The notes: a model not told the origin generated them from the letters alone. A stretch of DNA of 64,000 nt from Acidiphilium sp. PA (GCF_026191915.1 NZ_JAIMBY010000010.1:1-64000), one strand, 5' to 3'. Counted from the stretch's first letter, positions 51,508-60,197 are shown. Made by a program: numbers and translations.

Positions 51508-51903
51508 ATGCACCGTGCCGCGCCCGATGCGTCGATCGAGCGGGTGATCGCCACACCGGCGGCCCTCGCCCTGATCGCCCAGCTCGAAGCGCGGCACGGC
51601 CCCGTGCTGTTTCACCAGTCGGGCGGTTGCTGCGACGGCTCATCGCCGATGTGCTACCCGCAGGACGATTTCCTGACCGGCCCGGACGATGTCTGCCTCG
51701 GTGCCATCGGCGGCGTGCGATTTTTCATGAGCGCATCGCAGTTCGAATACTGGCGCCACACGCAGATCATCATCGATGTCGTCGCCGGCATGGGCGGCAT
51801 GTTCTCGCTGGAAAACGGCACCGGCCAGCGGTTCCTGACCCGCTCACGCGTGTTTTCCGACGAGGAGGCGGCACGATTGAACCCAGACCAACCCGCAGGT
51901 TGA
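51508..51903 (+). CDS. DUF779 protein, aldehyde dehydrogenase-associated
   Basis: A 131-residue protein with the DUF779 core: RHGPVLFHQSGGCCDGSSPM, CYPQDDFLTGPDDVCLG and YWRHTQIIIDVVAGMGGMFS. The vicinal Cys pair and a third Cys suggest metal or redox chemistry. The family is regularly encoded beside acetaldehyde-type aldehyde dehydrogenases, but its role is unknown. ATG 51508 begins just after the aldehyde dehydrogenase stop, so the two are coupled. Confidence 0.9.
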   Translation: MHRAAPDASIERVIATPAALALIAQLEARHGPVLFHQSGGCCDGSSPMCYPQDDFLTGPDDVCLGAIGGVRFFMSASQFEYWRHTQIIIDVVAGMGGMFSLENGTGQRFLTRSRVFSDEEAARLNPDQPAG

Positions 51904-51976
51904 CTTGTTTCGGTTTATGCCCAAACATTTAGACCAATAACCAGTAATCAATAAAAGACACATCGGAGGACTGACA

Positions 51977-53689
51977 ATGAAACTCAAGACATCGACCCTC
52001 ACGTCCTGCTTGCTCGGCAGCGCCCTGCTCGCGCTCGCCATCCCCGGCATCGGCCATGCCATGCCATCCTACCCGCCGGTGACCCAGTCCCGGCTCGACA
52101 ACGCCGCCTCATCCAAAGGCTGGCTGATGTTCAACCGCGACTATGCGGGCGACGATTACGCCCCCTATGCCGCGATCAACACCAGCAACGTCGCCTCGTT
52201 GAAGCCGGTCTGGACCTCGCCCAAGGTCAACATCCCGCACGGTTTCGAAAACGTGCCGATCATCAACGGCGACTACATGTTCGTCACCACCCCGCTCGAT
52301 CACCTCATGGCGTTCGACGCCAAGACCGGCAAGCTGCTCTGGAAATACACCTACAAGCTGGCGGGCGATGCGACCAAGACGATCTGCTGCGACGTCAATA
52401 ACCGCGGCGTCGCCGTCTATGACGACATGGTCTACATGGCCACGATCGACAATCACGTCGTTGCCTTCGATGCCAAGACCGGCAAGGTCGCCTGGAACAC
52501 CGCCCTGTACAAGCCCGGGGTCGGCTACTCGATCGACGAAGCCCCGCTGATCGTCGATGGCAAGGTGGTGGTCGGCGTCGGCGGCGGCGAATATGGCGCG
52601 CGCGGCTTCATCGCGGCGCTCGATGCCAAGACCGGCAAACTCGACTGGAAACTCCACACCATCCCCGCGCCCAGCCAGCCCGGCGGCAAGACCTGGCCGG
52701 CCGGCGCCTACAAGCACGGCGGCGGCAGCCCGTGGATGACCGGCACCTACGATCCCTCGACCAAAACCCTGTTCTGGGGTGTCGGCAACCCCGGCCCGTG
52801 GCTCGCCTCGACCCGCCCCGGCCACAACCTCTATTCCGACAGCCTGCTGGCGATCGACCCGTCCACCGGCAAGATCAAATGGCACTACCAGTATACCCGC
52901 AACGACACCTGGGATTACGATGGCGTCAATACACCGACGCTGAGCAACGTCACCTACAAGGGCAAGCCCTACAAGGCGATCGTCGAGGCCAACCGCAACG
53001 GCTATTTCTACGCGATCAATCGCGAAGACGGCAAACTGATCTATGCCAAACCCTTCGTGCACGATACCTCGATCACCGGCATCAGCCCCGGCGGCCACGC
53101 CATCAACAACACCGCGAACCAACCCGGCCTCGATAAACAGATCACCACCTGCCCCAGCTTCCTCGGCGGCAAGAACTGGTGGGCCGCCGCGGTCGATCCC
53201 AAGACCAACATGGCCTACGTGCCGACGCTGCACGCCTGCATGACCATGAAGGGCGTCCCCACCAGCTACGCCGCCGGCCTGCCCTATCTGGGCGAAACCT
53301 TCCAGATGATCCCCGACCCCACCTCGCCCGATCTCGGCTCGGTGCAGGCGATCGATCTGTCGACCGGCAAGCAGGTCTGGCAATACAAGACCAAGGCGCC
53401 CTGGAACGGCGGCATGACGGCAACCGCCGGCGGTGTCGTCTTCAGCGGCGGCACCAACGGCAAGCTCTACGGGTTCGATGCCAAAACCGGCAAAATCCTG
53501 TGGACCAGTGCTGATCTCGGTTCGCCGATCGTCGCCGCACCGGTCTCCTACGAGGTCGATGGCAAGCAGTATGTCGCGGTCTGGTCGGGCTGGGGTGGCG
53601 TCTGGCCGCTCTGGTCGGGCAAGCTCGGCGCGCCGCTGACCAAGGCGCCCACCGGCGGCCAGCTGCACGTCTTCGCCCTGAATGGTTGA
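51977..53689 (+). CDS. PQQ-dependent alcohol dehydrogenase, XoxF-like lanthanide-type signature
   Basis: A 570-residue exported quinoprotein with a signal peptide (cut near GHA, residue 28) and GGAGG before the start. It has the vicinal disulfide Cys137-Cys138 in KTICCDVNNRG, Glu205 in VGGGEYGARGF, Asn271 in GVGNPGPW and catalytic Asp313 in TWDYDGVNT. Asp315 is the extra acidic ligand found in lanthanide-dependent XoxF/PedH-type enzymes. It oxidises a primary alcohol in the periplasm and passes electrons to a cytochrome c, probably the one at 54633. It overlaps the following binding-protein gene by eight bases. Confidence 0.92.
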   Translation: MKLKTSTLTSCLLGSALLALAIPGIGHAMPSYPPVTQSRLDNAASSKGWLMFNRDYAGDDYAPYAAINTSNVASLKPVWTSPKVNIPHGFENVPIINGDYMFVTTPLDHLMAFDAKTGKLLWKYTYKLAGDATKTICCDVNNRGVAVYDDMVYMATIDNHVVAFDAKTGKVAWNTALYKPGVGYSIDEAPLIVDGKVVVGVGGGEYGARGFIAALDAKTGKLDWKLHTIPAPSQPGGKTWPAGAYKHGGGSPWMTGTYDPSTKTLFWGVGNPGPWLASTRPGHNLYSDSLLAIDPSTGKIKWHYQYTRNDTWDYDGVNTPTLSNVTYKGKPYKAIVEANRNGYFYAINREDGKLIYAKPFVHDTSITGISPGGHAINNTANQPGLDKQITTCPSFLGGKNWWAAAVDPKTNMAYVPTLHACMTMKGVPTSYAAGLPYLGETFQMIPDPTSPDLGSVQAIDLSTGKQVWQYKTKAPWNGGMTATAGGVVFSGGTNGKLYGFDAKTGKILWTSADLGSPIVAAPVSYEVDGKQYVAVWSGWGGVWPLWSGKLGAPLTKAPTGGQLHVFALNG

Positions 53690-54467
53690 CGTCACACCCA
53701 ACACCCCGCCGCGTCCGCGGCGGGGTCTCGTCTGGTCCGGCGTTGCCCTGATCCTGGCAACGCTTACCGCCTCGGCCGGTGCAGCGACCACCAGTTTCTG
53801 CATCGACAAAGGCAATCCCTTCTTCAACATCGACCACGCCGTCGCCACCGCCGTCGCGCAGGCCGAACACACGACGCCGCATTTCACCGTGATCGACACC
53901 AGAGTTGGCGCCGATGCCCTCAATGCGCAGAAGGGCGTCTTCTTCGCCAAACTGGCAAGCCGCTGCGATCTGGTGATGGGATTTCCTGTCGAAACCGGCT
54001 ACCCGACCGTGCCGGCCGGCGTCATGGCCACCAACCCCTACGCCGCCACCGGCTTCGTCCTCGCCGCCACCGGCAGCAGCGCGCCGAGTTTCGCGAGCCT
54101 CGCGCCGCACACCAAGGTCGGCATCACCTATCTCACCGTGCCGAGCACCTATTTCGACCACGGCCACGGCGCCACGCTCGAAGCCCATGAATACTCGACC
54201 CCCGCCTCCCTCTACCGCGCGCTCGAAGCAAAAGACGTCGCGGTCGCCCTGATGTGGCAGCCCTGGCTGGTCAACCACCTCGCGCACACCCACGCCAAGG
54301 TCGCCCAGCACGCCCTGAGCCTGCCGCACGCGCAATGGCAGATCGTCGCCCTCTACAGCACAGCGCACGCCGCGTCAGGCAAATCGTTCGACCACGCGTT
54401 GCAGCATTTGGTGGCGCATCGGCAACTGGCTTCACTGGTTGTGCCTTACCGTGTGCCGACGAAATAA
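53682..54467 (+). CDS. XoxJ/MoxJ-like periplasmic substrate-binding-fold protein
   Basis: A 261-residue protein with an N-terminal membrane or signal segment (GLVWSGVALILATLTASAGA) and a type II periplasmic-binding fold: TTSFCIDKGNPFFNIDHAVA, DLVMGFPVETGYP and VGITYLTVPSTYFDH. It matches the MoxJ/XoxJ proteins encoded beside methanol-type dehydrogenases, thought to help activate or assemble them. It overlaps the dehydrogenase gene, which argues for a dedicated partner. The assignment rests on context and fold pattern, not on a ligand. Confidence 0.82.
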   Translation: MVDVTPNTPPRPRRGLVWSGVALILATLTASAGAATTSFCIDKGNPFFNIDHAVATAVAQAEHTTPHFTVIDTRVGADALNAQKGVFFAKLASRCDLVMGFPVETGYPTVPAGVMATNPYAATGFVLAATGSSAPSFASLAPHTKVGITYLTVPSTYFDHGHGATLEAHEYSTPASLYRALEAKDVAVALMWQPWLVNHLAHTHAKVAQHALSLPHAQWQIVALYSTAHAASGKSFDHALQHLVAHRQLASLVVPYRVPTK

Positions 54468-54468
54468 G

Positions 54469-54588
54469 AAGACTTCTTTTTTGAAAAAAAGAAGCAAAAA
54501 AACTTTGAACACTTGAGCCTGTACCAGTGAAACCGCCCATGCCCCAAATTAAAAAAAGTTTTTTGCTTCTTTTTTTCAAAAAAGAAGC
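54469..54588. repeat. Paired T-rich hairpin element (about 120 bp)
   Basis: The left hairpin is CTTCTTTTTTGAAAAAAAGAAG plus CAAAAAAACTTT. The centre, in opposite direction to the other copies, reads AGTGAAACCGCCCATG and CCCCAAATTAAAAAAAG. The right half is AGTTTTTTGCTTC plus TTTTTTTCAAAAAAGAAG. It splits the operon between the XoxJ-like gene and the cytochrome c gene, starting right after the stop codon. Confidence 0.85.
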
Positions 54589-54632
54589 CTTCCCTTAACC
54601 TTACCTAATTCTTCCCAACCAAGGACCACCCC

Positions 54633-55034
54633 ATGAAACTTCCCTTGCTCCTCGCCGCCAGCCTTACCCTCACCGGCATCGCCGTCGCCGCCGCGCCCCC
54701 GGCCATCTACACCGCCGCCCAGGCGACCGCAGGGCATGCGGATTTCGAGACCCATTGCTCGATGTGCCACGGCAAAAACCTCCAGGGCATCGCGGGCCCC
54801 ACCCTGATCGGCCAGAGCTTCGCCAGCAAAGCGAACAACTACACCGTCGCCGCGATTTTCGATGAATTATCGCAACAAATGCCGGCCGGCGCCCCCGCCA
54901 GCCTGACCAACACCCAATATGCCGACATCATGGCCTTCATCCTCTCGAAAAACGGCTACCCCGCCGGCAGCACGCCGCTCACTTTCGAAGGCGCGCAGAG
55001 CTCGACCGTCAAACTGATCTCCCAGGTCAAATAG
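54633..55034 (+). CDS. Exported class I cytochrome c, XoxG-like
   Basis: A 133-residue periplasmic protein with a signal peptide cut near AAA-PPA (about residue 21). The heme site is CSMCH (Cys42, Cys45, His46) with Met83 in ELSQQMPAGAPASL as likely sixth ligand. It has the same layout as the cytochrome at 28400. Position downstream of a XoxF-like dehydrogenase and XoxJ-like gene makes it the probable electron acceptor, although a hairpin element lies between. Confidence 0.88.
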   Translation: MKLPLLLAASLTLTGIAVAAAPPAIYTAAQATAGHADFETHCSMCHGKNLQGIAGPTLIGQSFASKANNYTVAAIFDELSQQMPAGAPASLTNTQYADIMAFILSKNGYPAGSTPLTFEGAQSSTVKLISQVK

Positions 55035-55287
55035 AAAACCCGCACCGCCCCCGCCGCGCCGGTTCACCGCGCGGCGCGCGTCCCTCGACCCGCCAAGCCG
55101 CCCGCCCACGTCCCGCCATACCCCCACCGCATTCCCCCCGTGCGGCAGGGGGGTGAAATTTCACACAACAATCCCCGAAAAGCCCTTGCGTCTCTAGGGA
55201 TTTATGCGCATATCGCGCTCTCTTTGGCCCCGGGGGGCGCGGCGCGGTGCTGCGTTCTACAGGCTGTCACTGGTTTGGGGGTTCGCA

Positions 55288-55752
55288 ATGAACGCACTTG
55301 CCCGACTGGGGATGGTCTCGGATTTTCCGAGCGAAAACCAGACGTTTGCGCACGACACGGTCGATGAAGTCGCCGTGCCGAAGGATTATTTCGTAGAACG
55401 TGACGGCGTGAAATTCGCTGGTACGCATCTGCTCATCGATTTATGGGGGGCCAGCAACCTCGACGATCCCGCCCTGATCGATGTCACACTGCGTGATGGC
55501 GCCCTGGCCGCCGGCGCGACCATTCTGCACAGCCACTTCCACCATTTCACGCCCAATGGCGGCGTGTCGGGCGTCGTCGTGCTGGCGGAGAGCCATATCT
55601 CGATCCATACCTGGCCCGAGCGCGGTTTCGCCGCGGTCGATATCTTCATGTGCGGCGAATGCGATCCCTACAAGGCGATCAGCTTCCTGCGCGCCACCTT
55701 CTCGCCGAGCGACGTGCAGGTGGCCGAACAGCGCCGCGGACTGACCACCTGA
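55288..55752 (+). CDS. speD: S-adenosylmethionine decarboxylase proenzyme (prokaryotic type)
   Basis: A 154-residue proenzyme with the core GTHLLIDLWGASNLDDP, HSHFHHFTPNGGVSGVVVLA and the self-cleavage site between Glu101 and Ser102 in AESHISIHTWPE. Ser102 becomes the pyruvoyl group. The enzyme makes decarboxylated SAM for spermidine synthesis by the next gene. ATG 55288 is chosen because family members start close to this point; an ATG 28 codons upstream would add an unlikely basic leader. Between speD and speE lies a strong hairpin. Confidence 0.94.
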   Translation: MNALARLGMVSDFPSENQTFAHDTVDEVAVPKDYFVERDGVKFAGTHLLIDLWGASNLDDPALIDVTLRDGALAAGATILHSHFHHFTPNGGVSGVVVLAESHISIHTWPERGFAAVDIFMCGECDPYKAISFLRATFSPSDVQVAEQRRGLTT

Positions 55753-55773
55753 TTTCATCGGGCTGAAACCGAC

Positions 55774-55805
55774 ACACCGCCTTACAGCATGTAAGGCGGT
55801 GTTTT
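55774..55805 (+). terminator. Strong hairpin with T-run between speD and speE
   Basis: Perfect 12-base arms ACACCGCCTTAC and GTAAGGCGGTGT around AGCAT, followed by TTTTC. It has all features of an intrinsic terminator but stands only about 17 bases before the speE start, so it could act as an attenuator or make speE depend on partial read-through. Confidence 0.88.
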
Positions 55806-55821
55806 CGTATGGAGTGAACGA

Positions 55822-56685
55822 ATGACCGACATGTGGGTGAACGAAACCCTTTACCCCTACTGGGGCCAGCGCTTCCGCGTCACGCGTGAGCTTGCGCGCG
55901 CCAAAAGCGACTTCCAGGACATCGCCATCGTCGACACCGAATTCCATGGCCGCGTCATGCTGCTCGACGGCGTGGTGCAAATCACCGAGGCCGATGAATT
56001 CGTCTACCAGGAAATGCTCGCCCACGTGCCGATCCTGGCCCATGGCGACGCGAAATCCGTCCTGATCATCGGAGCGGGCGACGGCGGCGTGCTCAGGCGC
56101 GTGCTGATGCACAAATCCGTCACCAAGGCCGTCATGGTCGAAATCGACGGCGAGGTGATCCGCCTTTCGAAGGAATTCCTCCCCGCCATCGGCGGCGATG
56201 CCTGGACCGACAAGCGCGCCGATGTCATCGTCGGTGACGGTATCGACTACGTCAAGCGCGCGCCGGATGCGAGTTTCGATGTCATCATCGTCGATTCGAC
56301 CGATCCGATCGGCGTCGGCGAAGTCCTGTTCACCGACGCGTTCTATCAAAACTGCGCGCGCATCCTGACCGATCGCGGCCTGATCGTGAACCAGTGCGGC
56401 GTCCCCTTCATGCAGGCCGACGAACTGCGCGAAACCTCCGCCCGCCGCCGCAATTTCTTTCCCCATGTCACCGCCTACATCGCGGCCGTGCCCACCTATG
56501 TCGGCGGCTACATGACGCTGGGATGGGCCGGCAAGGACGCAGCCCTGACCACCCTGTCGATCGAAACCATCACCGAACGCGCCCAGGCGGCCGGCATTCT
56601 GGGCACCACCCGCTACTGGTCACCCCAGATCCACGTCGCCTCCTTCTGGCTGCCGCCATACATCGCCAAACATCTGCCAGCCTGA
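55822..56685 (+). CDS. speE: Spermidine synthase
   Basis: A 287-residue aminopropyltransferase. It has ETLYPYWGQRFRVTRELARA, LLDGVVQITEADEFVYQEML, SAM-like motif VLIIGAGDGGVLRRVL, VEIDGEVIRLSKEFLP, DGIDYVKRAPDASFDVIIVD with the catalytic Asp in IIVDSTDPIGVGEVLF. It transfers the aminopropyl group of decarboxylated SAM to putrescine. It follows speD after a hairpin, and the two form one pathway. GGAG precedes the ATG. Confidence 0.96.
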   Translation: MTDMWVNETLYPYWGQRFRVTRELARAKSDFQDIAIVDTEFHGRVMLLDGVVQITEADEFVYQEMLAHVPILAHGDAKSVLIIGAGDGGVLRRVLMHKSVTKAVMVEIDGEVIRLSKEFLPAIGGDAWTDKRADVIVGDGIDYVKRAPDASFDVIIVDSTDPIGVGEVLFTDAFYQNCARILTDRGLIVNQCGVPFMQADELRETSARRRNFFPHVTAYIAAVPTYVGGYMTLGWAGKDAALTTLSIETITERAQAAGILGTTRYWSPQIHVASFWLPPYIAKHLPA

Positions 56686-56833
56686 GCCCGAGCCTTGGCG
56701 TGATCGGGCAGAACGCCGCGCCCGGTCGCGCGGCCGCCGGCCCGGGGGTCGCCCGTCATAAAAGGTTCACGACCACCCCCTTTTTTCGCGGGGCCGGTTC
56801 GGCCATGGGTAGCGCGATAACGAGGAGGGTTTC

Positions 56834-58771
56834 ATGCGCCTACGGGACCGTTTGATTTCGACAGTGCTGGCCACCGCCATGGTGATGCCGGGGTTTGCCG
56901 CAGCCGGCGTCACCGCGCCCATTCCCCCGGCGGCGCGGCCCTACGTGGTTGCCGCGGGCCAGGAGCCGCATCTCTCACCAGCGCAGATGACCGCGCTGCT
57001 CCGCCAGCACATCAAATACGTCTTCGTCCTGTATCAGGAAAATCGCTCGTTCGATTCCTATTTCGGCACCTATCCGGGCGCGGATGGGCTCTATTCGCAA
57101 CCCGCGTCTCAAACGCCGGGCTTGACGCAGAAGATCATCGGCGTCTCCGGCAAGGTCGAGACGATCCAGCCCTTCACGATCGGGCCGGCCCAGTTCGCGG
57201 CCGACACGGACGACATCGATCATTCCCACCCCATCATGTTCGCCAAAATGCACATCGTGAACGGCCATGCCGAAATGAACCATTTCGCGCTGGGCGAAGA
57301 GCGGAAATACTGGAAATCCGGCCCGACCCCCTCGCTCAAGGCCAAGCAGATGGGCGAACTCGCGATGGCGCACGAGGATTGCAACACGATCCCCATCCTA
57401 TGGCGCTACGCCGATCGTTTCGTGCTGATGGATCACATGTTCCAGGACATGGTCGGCCCCTCCACCCCCGGGAATCTCTCGATCTTCGCGGCCCAGACCG
57501 GTCTGACGCAATGGGCCTTGCACCCGAACGAGGCATGGAAGCAGGTAGGCAAGCCGGGCGACCCGGTCGATTCCGATATCGACCCGCTCTGGGGCTCGCG
57601 CGAAGATCCGTTCCAGCACAAGCTGGTGCCCTACAACCCGCGCGACTACGCGCAAGACGGGCCGGGCAAGGTGCAGATCAACCAGACCTACGCCACCGTC
57701 GCGCTGACCACCGCGGGCAACACCATCAAGGCCAAGACCAGCCACGATCTCGACCCCAAGCCCGACCTCGCCGACGTCGCCAAGGACATCTCCTTCATCC
57801 AGCGGCTCGACCGGCATAAGGTGGCCTGGCGCTGGTTCGAGGAAGGCTTCTCCAGCCTGCCGGCCGCCAACAACCTCGGCCCGAAGGACGCCGATGGTGT
57901 GCACGCCTCCTACATCACCCATCACAACGGGCCGCAATATTTCGGCTACATCGCGAACAACCCGAAAATGACCGCCGATATGGGCGGGCTGCGCGCCTTC
58001 TTCAGCGCGGTCAAAGGCGGCACGCTGCCGGCGGAAGGCGGCGTGTTCTACGTCAAAGGCGGCTACCGCAATGGCTTCGGCCTCAAGCCCACCGATCCCA
58101 ACGCCACCGTGCAAAAGAAATTTCTGGGCGATGACGATCACCCCGGCTATTCCGATGCACAGATCAGCGAGGCCCTGCTGGCGCGCGCGGTGAACACGAT
58201 CGCAGCGAGCAAATACTGGGCGCATGCCGCCATCATCATCACCTGGGATGACTCGGAAGGCGATTACGACCATGTCCCGCCGCCGGAACTCGCGACGGCG
58301 CCGGATGGCACGGTCCTGAGCGATGGGCCGCGCGTGCCATTCCTGGTGATCTCGCCCTACGCCAGGGTGCACGCGATTGCGCACGCCGTCGGCAACCAGG
58401 CCTCGGTGGTCAAATTCGTCGATGCCGTGTTCAACCTGCCGCCCCTGGCAACGCTGCCGGATGAAAAAAAGGGCCGCGCGATCGGCCAGAAACAGTTCCA
58501 CCAGCCATACATGGGACCATTCGATGCCGAAACGCCGGATGTGACGAACCTGGCCTCCGCCTTCGATCCCGCCCGGCTCGATGGCAAGGCCAAACCCCTG
58601 CCGGCATCCTACGCCATGGTGCCCGAGAGCTGGACGACCGCGCTGCCGGCCACGACGGGCGCGGATTGCAAAATGATCGGCCTGGTCCCGACCAATGTGC
58701 AACTGCATATCCCCAACGTCATCCCGCCGGGGTTCAATCCCCGGCCCAAGACCAATCCCGGGGTGGGGTGA
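56834..58771 (+). CDS. Exported phospholipase C/acid phosphatase-like phosphoesterase
   Basis: A 645-residue secreted protein with a signal peptide (about residues 1-24). The phosphoesterase signature is VFVLYQENRSFDSYFGTYPG, where Glu, Asn and the Ser/Thr position belong to the metal and phosphate site of the PLC-type family. Further blocks are VLMDHMFQDMVGPSTPGNLS, the C-terminal AAIIITWDDSEGDYDHVPPP and RVPFLVISPYAR. It resembles acidic phosphatase AcpA/phospholipase C proteins and is longer than average. It releases phosphate from lipids or esters outside the cell. GAGGAGGG precedes the start. Confidence 0.88.
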   Translation: MRLRDRLISTVLATAMVMPGFAAAGVTAPIPPAARPYVVAAGQEPHLSPAQMTALLRQHIKYVFVLYQENRSFDSYFGTYPGADGLYSQPASQTPGLTQKIIGVSGKVETIQPFTIGPAQFAADTDDIDHSHPIMFAKMHIVNGHAEMNHFALGEERKYWKSGPTPSLKAKQMGELAMAHEDCNTIPILWRYADRFVLMDHMFQDMVGPSTPGNLSIFAAQTGLTQWALHPNEAWKQVGKPGDPVDSDIDPLWGSREDPFQHKLVPYNPRDYAQDGPGKVQINQTYATVALTTAGNTIKAKTSHDLDPKPDLADVAKDISFIQRLDRHKVAWRWFEEGFSSLPAANNLGPKDADGVHASYITHHNGPQYFGYIANNPKMTADMGGLRAFFSAVKGGTLPAEGGVFYVKGGYRNGFGLKPTDPNATVQKKFLGDDDHPGYSDAQISEALLARAVNTIAASKYWAHAAIIITWDDSEGDYDHVPPPELATAPDGTVLSDGPRVPFLVISPYARVHAIAHAVGNQASVVKFVDAVFNLPPLATLPDEKKGRAIGQKQFHQPYMGPFDAETPDVTNLASAFDPARLDGKAKPLPASYAMVPESWTTALPATTGADCKMIGLVPTNVQLHIPNVIPPGFNPRPKTNPGVG

Positions 58772-58788
58772 GGGCCGGGGAGGGAAGC

Positions 58789-58822
58789 GCTACTTTTTCG
58801 CAAAAAAGTAGCAAAAAACTTT
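58789..58822. repeat. Variant T-rich hairpin repeat with compensatory stem change
   Basis: GCTACTTTTT and AAAAAGTAGC form the stem, and AAAAAACTTTT follows, as in the other copies. The stem reads CTAC/GTAG instead of CTTC/GAAG, so both arms changed together and pairing is kept. It lies between the phosphoesterase stop and the MoeB/ThiF gene. Confidence 0.8.
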
Positions 58823-58891
58823 TCGACTCTGGTTGGCAGGGGTTCCGGCTGCCCTCTTGATCGATCCTGCGGGTGGTGCGATTCGAGCGCC

Positions 58892-59674
58892 ATGGATCTG
58901 AATTTTTCGGAAGCCGAAATCGCCCGCTACTCGCGCCACATCCTGCTGCGCGAAGTGGGCGGCACCGGCCAGGCGCGCCTGCGGGCGACCTCCGTGCTGA
59001 TCATCGGCGCCGGCGGGCTTGGCAGTCCGGCGGCGCTGTACCTTGCAGCCGCCGGCATCGGGCGCATCGGCATCGTCGATCACGACGTGCTGGAACTCTC
59101 CAACCTCCAGCGCCAGATCGCGCACACCATGGCCGGCATCGGGCGCGCCAAGGTCGCCAGCGCGGCGGCGGCGATGCGGGCGATCAACCCGGACATCATC
59201 GTCACCCCGATCGAGGCGCGGGTCGATCCGGCAAGCACCAACGCGCTGATCGCCGATTACGACATCGTGCTCGACGGCACCGATAATTTCGAAACACGGT
59301 TTCTGGTCGCCGATGCCTGCGTGCGGGCGCGCAAAACACTAATCTCGGCGGCGGTGCTGCGGTTCGAAGGCCAGATTTCCACCTTCAAGCCGCACGCCGG
59401 GGCCGAACTGCCGTGCTACCGCTGCCTCTACCCCGAAGCGCCGCCCGCCGGCATGGTGCCAAGCTGTTCCGAAGCCGGCGTGCTCGGCCCGGTCACCGGC
59501 GTCATGGGCACGCTCCAGGCGGTGGAGGCGATGAAGGAAAGTCTGGGCATCGGCACCGGTCTGGCCGGCCGCCTGTTGCTGTGGGACGCGCTGGACATGC
59601 GCTTTCGCATGATCGCCGTACCGCGCGATCCAAACTGCCCGGTCTGCGGCCCAGCGGGCACGTCCCATGCGTAA
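58892..59674 (+). CDS. MoeB/ThiF-family adenylyltransferase
   Basis: A 260-residue E1-like enzyme. It has RYSRHILLREVGGTGQARL, the ATP-binding IIGAGGLGSPAALYLAAAG, VELSNLQRQ-like LELSNLQRQIAHT, DGTDNFETRFLVADAC, the catalytic cysteine region PSCSEAGVLGP and zinc-binding CYRC with CPVC at the end. It adenylates the C-terminal glycine of a sulfur carrier (MoaD or ThiS) for molybdopterin or thiamine synthesis; which one is not decided by sequence alone. It overlaps the SH3-protein gene by eight bases. Confidence 0.9.
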   Translation: MDLNFSEAEIARYSRHILLREVGGTGQARLRATSVLIIGAGGLGSPAALYLAAAGIGRIGIVDHDVLELSNLQRQIAHTMAGIGRAKVASAAAAMRAINPDIIVTPIEARVDPASTNALIADYDIVLDGTDNFETRFLVADACVRARKTLISAAVLRFEGQISTFKPHAGAELPCYRCLYPEAPPAGMVPSCSEAGVLGPVTGVMGTLQAVEAMKESLGIGTGLAGRLLLWDALDMRFRMIAVPRDPNCPVCGPAGTSHA

Positions 59675-60191
59675 GGCCCGCGCCGCGATCCTGCCGCTCC
59701 TGGCGCTCATCCTGGCCGCCTGGCACGCGCCCAACCCCGGCCCGGGCCCCGGCCCCGCCAAAGGCAGCGCAACCGGCTGGCCGGTGCCCCGCTTCGAGAG
59801 TTTCCGCTCCGATCAAATCTATATGCGCGCCGGCCCGGGCTTTCAGTACCCGATCGTCTGGGTCTATCACCGGTTCGACCTGCCGGTGGAAATCACCGGC
59901 GAATTCAACGTCTGGCGCCACGTCGTCGCGCCGGATGGCGGCACCGGCTGGGTGCACGAAGCCTTGCTGCACGGCGTGCGCAGTTTCATCGTCACCGGCG
60001 GCCGTCACACCATGCGCGCAGCGCCCGATCCCACGGCGGCCCCGGTGGCCTATCTCGACAAGGGCGTGATCGGCGTGATCACCGCCTGCAAGCCGGACGC
60101 CACCTGGTGCGCGGTCGAAGCCGGCCACCGGCGCGGCTATCTCCCGCGCGCCGATTTCTGGGGCAGTTTCGCCGGCGAAGCGATAAAATAA
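59667..60191 (+). CDS. Exported SH3-like domain protein
   Basis: A 174-residue protein with an N-terminal signal-like segment (AILPLLALILAAW), a Pro/Gly-rich linker and two SH3-type halves. The first has MRAGPGFQYPIVWVYHRF, LPVEITGEFNVWRHVVAPDG and TGWVHEALL. The second has MRAAPDPTAAPVAYLDKGVI and GYLPRADFWG. Such alphaproteobacterial SH3 proteins probably bind the cell wall. It overlaps the MoeB/ThiF gene and is followed by gcrA. Confidence 0.85.
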   Translation: MRKARAAILPLLALILAAWHAPNPGPGPGPAKGSATGWPVPRFESFRSDQIYMRAGPGFQYPIVWVYHRFDLPVEITGEFNVWRHVVAPDGGTGWVHEALLHGVRSFIVTGGRHTMRAAPDPTAAPVAYLDKGVIGVITACKPDATWCAVEAGHRRGYLPRADFWGSFAGEAIK

Positions 60192-60197
60192 TCCGAC

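Noticed and set aside
52109-53950. 613-residue minus-strand ORF opposite the PQQ dehydrogenase
   Set aside because: It mirrors the propeller repeats of the real gene and spans a gene boundary; no independent start or domain.
58720-58755. GGGGTTCAATCCCC, resembling a tRNA T arm
   Set aside because: It lies inside the phosphoesterase coding sequence and no acceptor or anticodon arms can be built around it.
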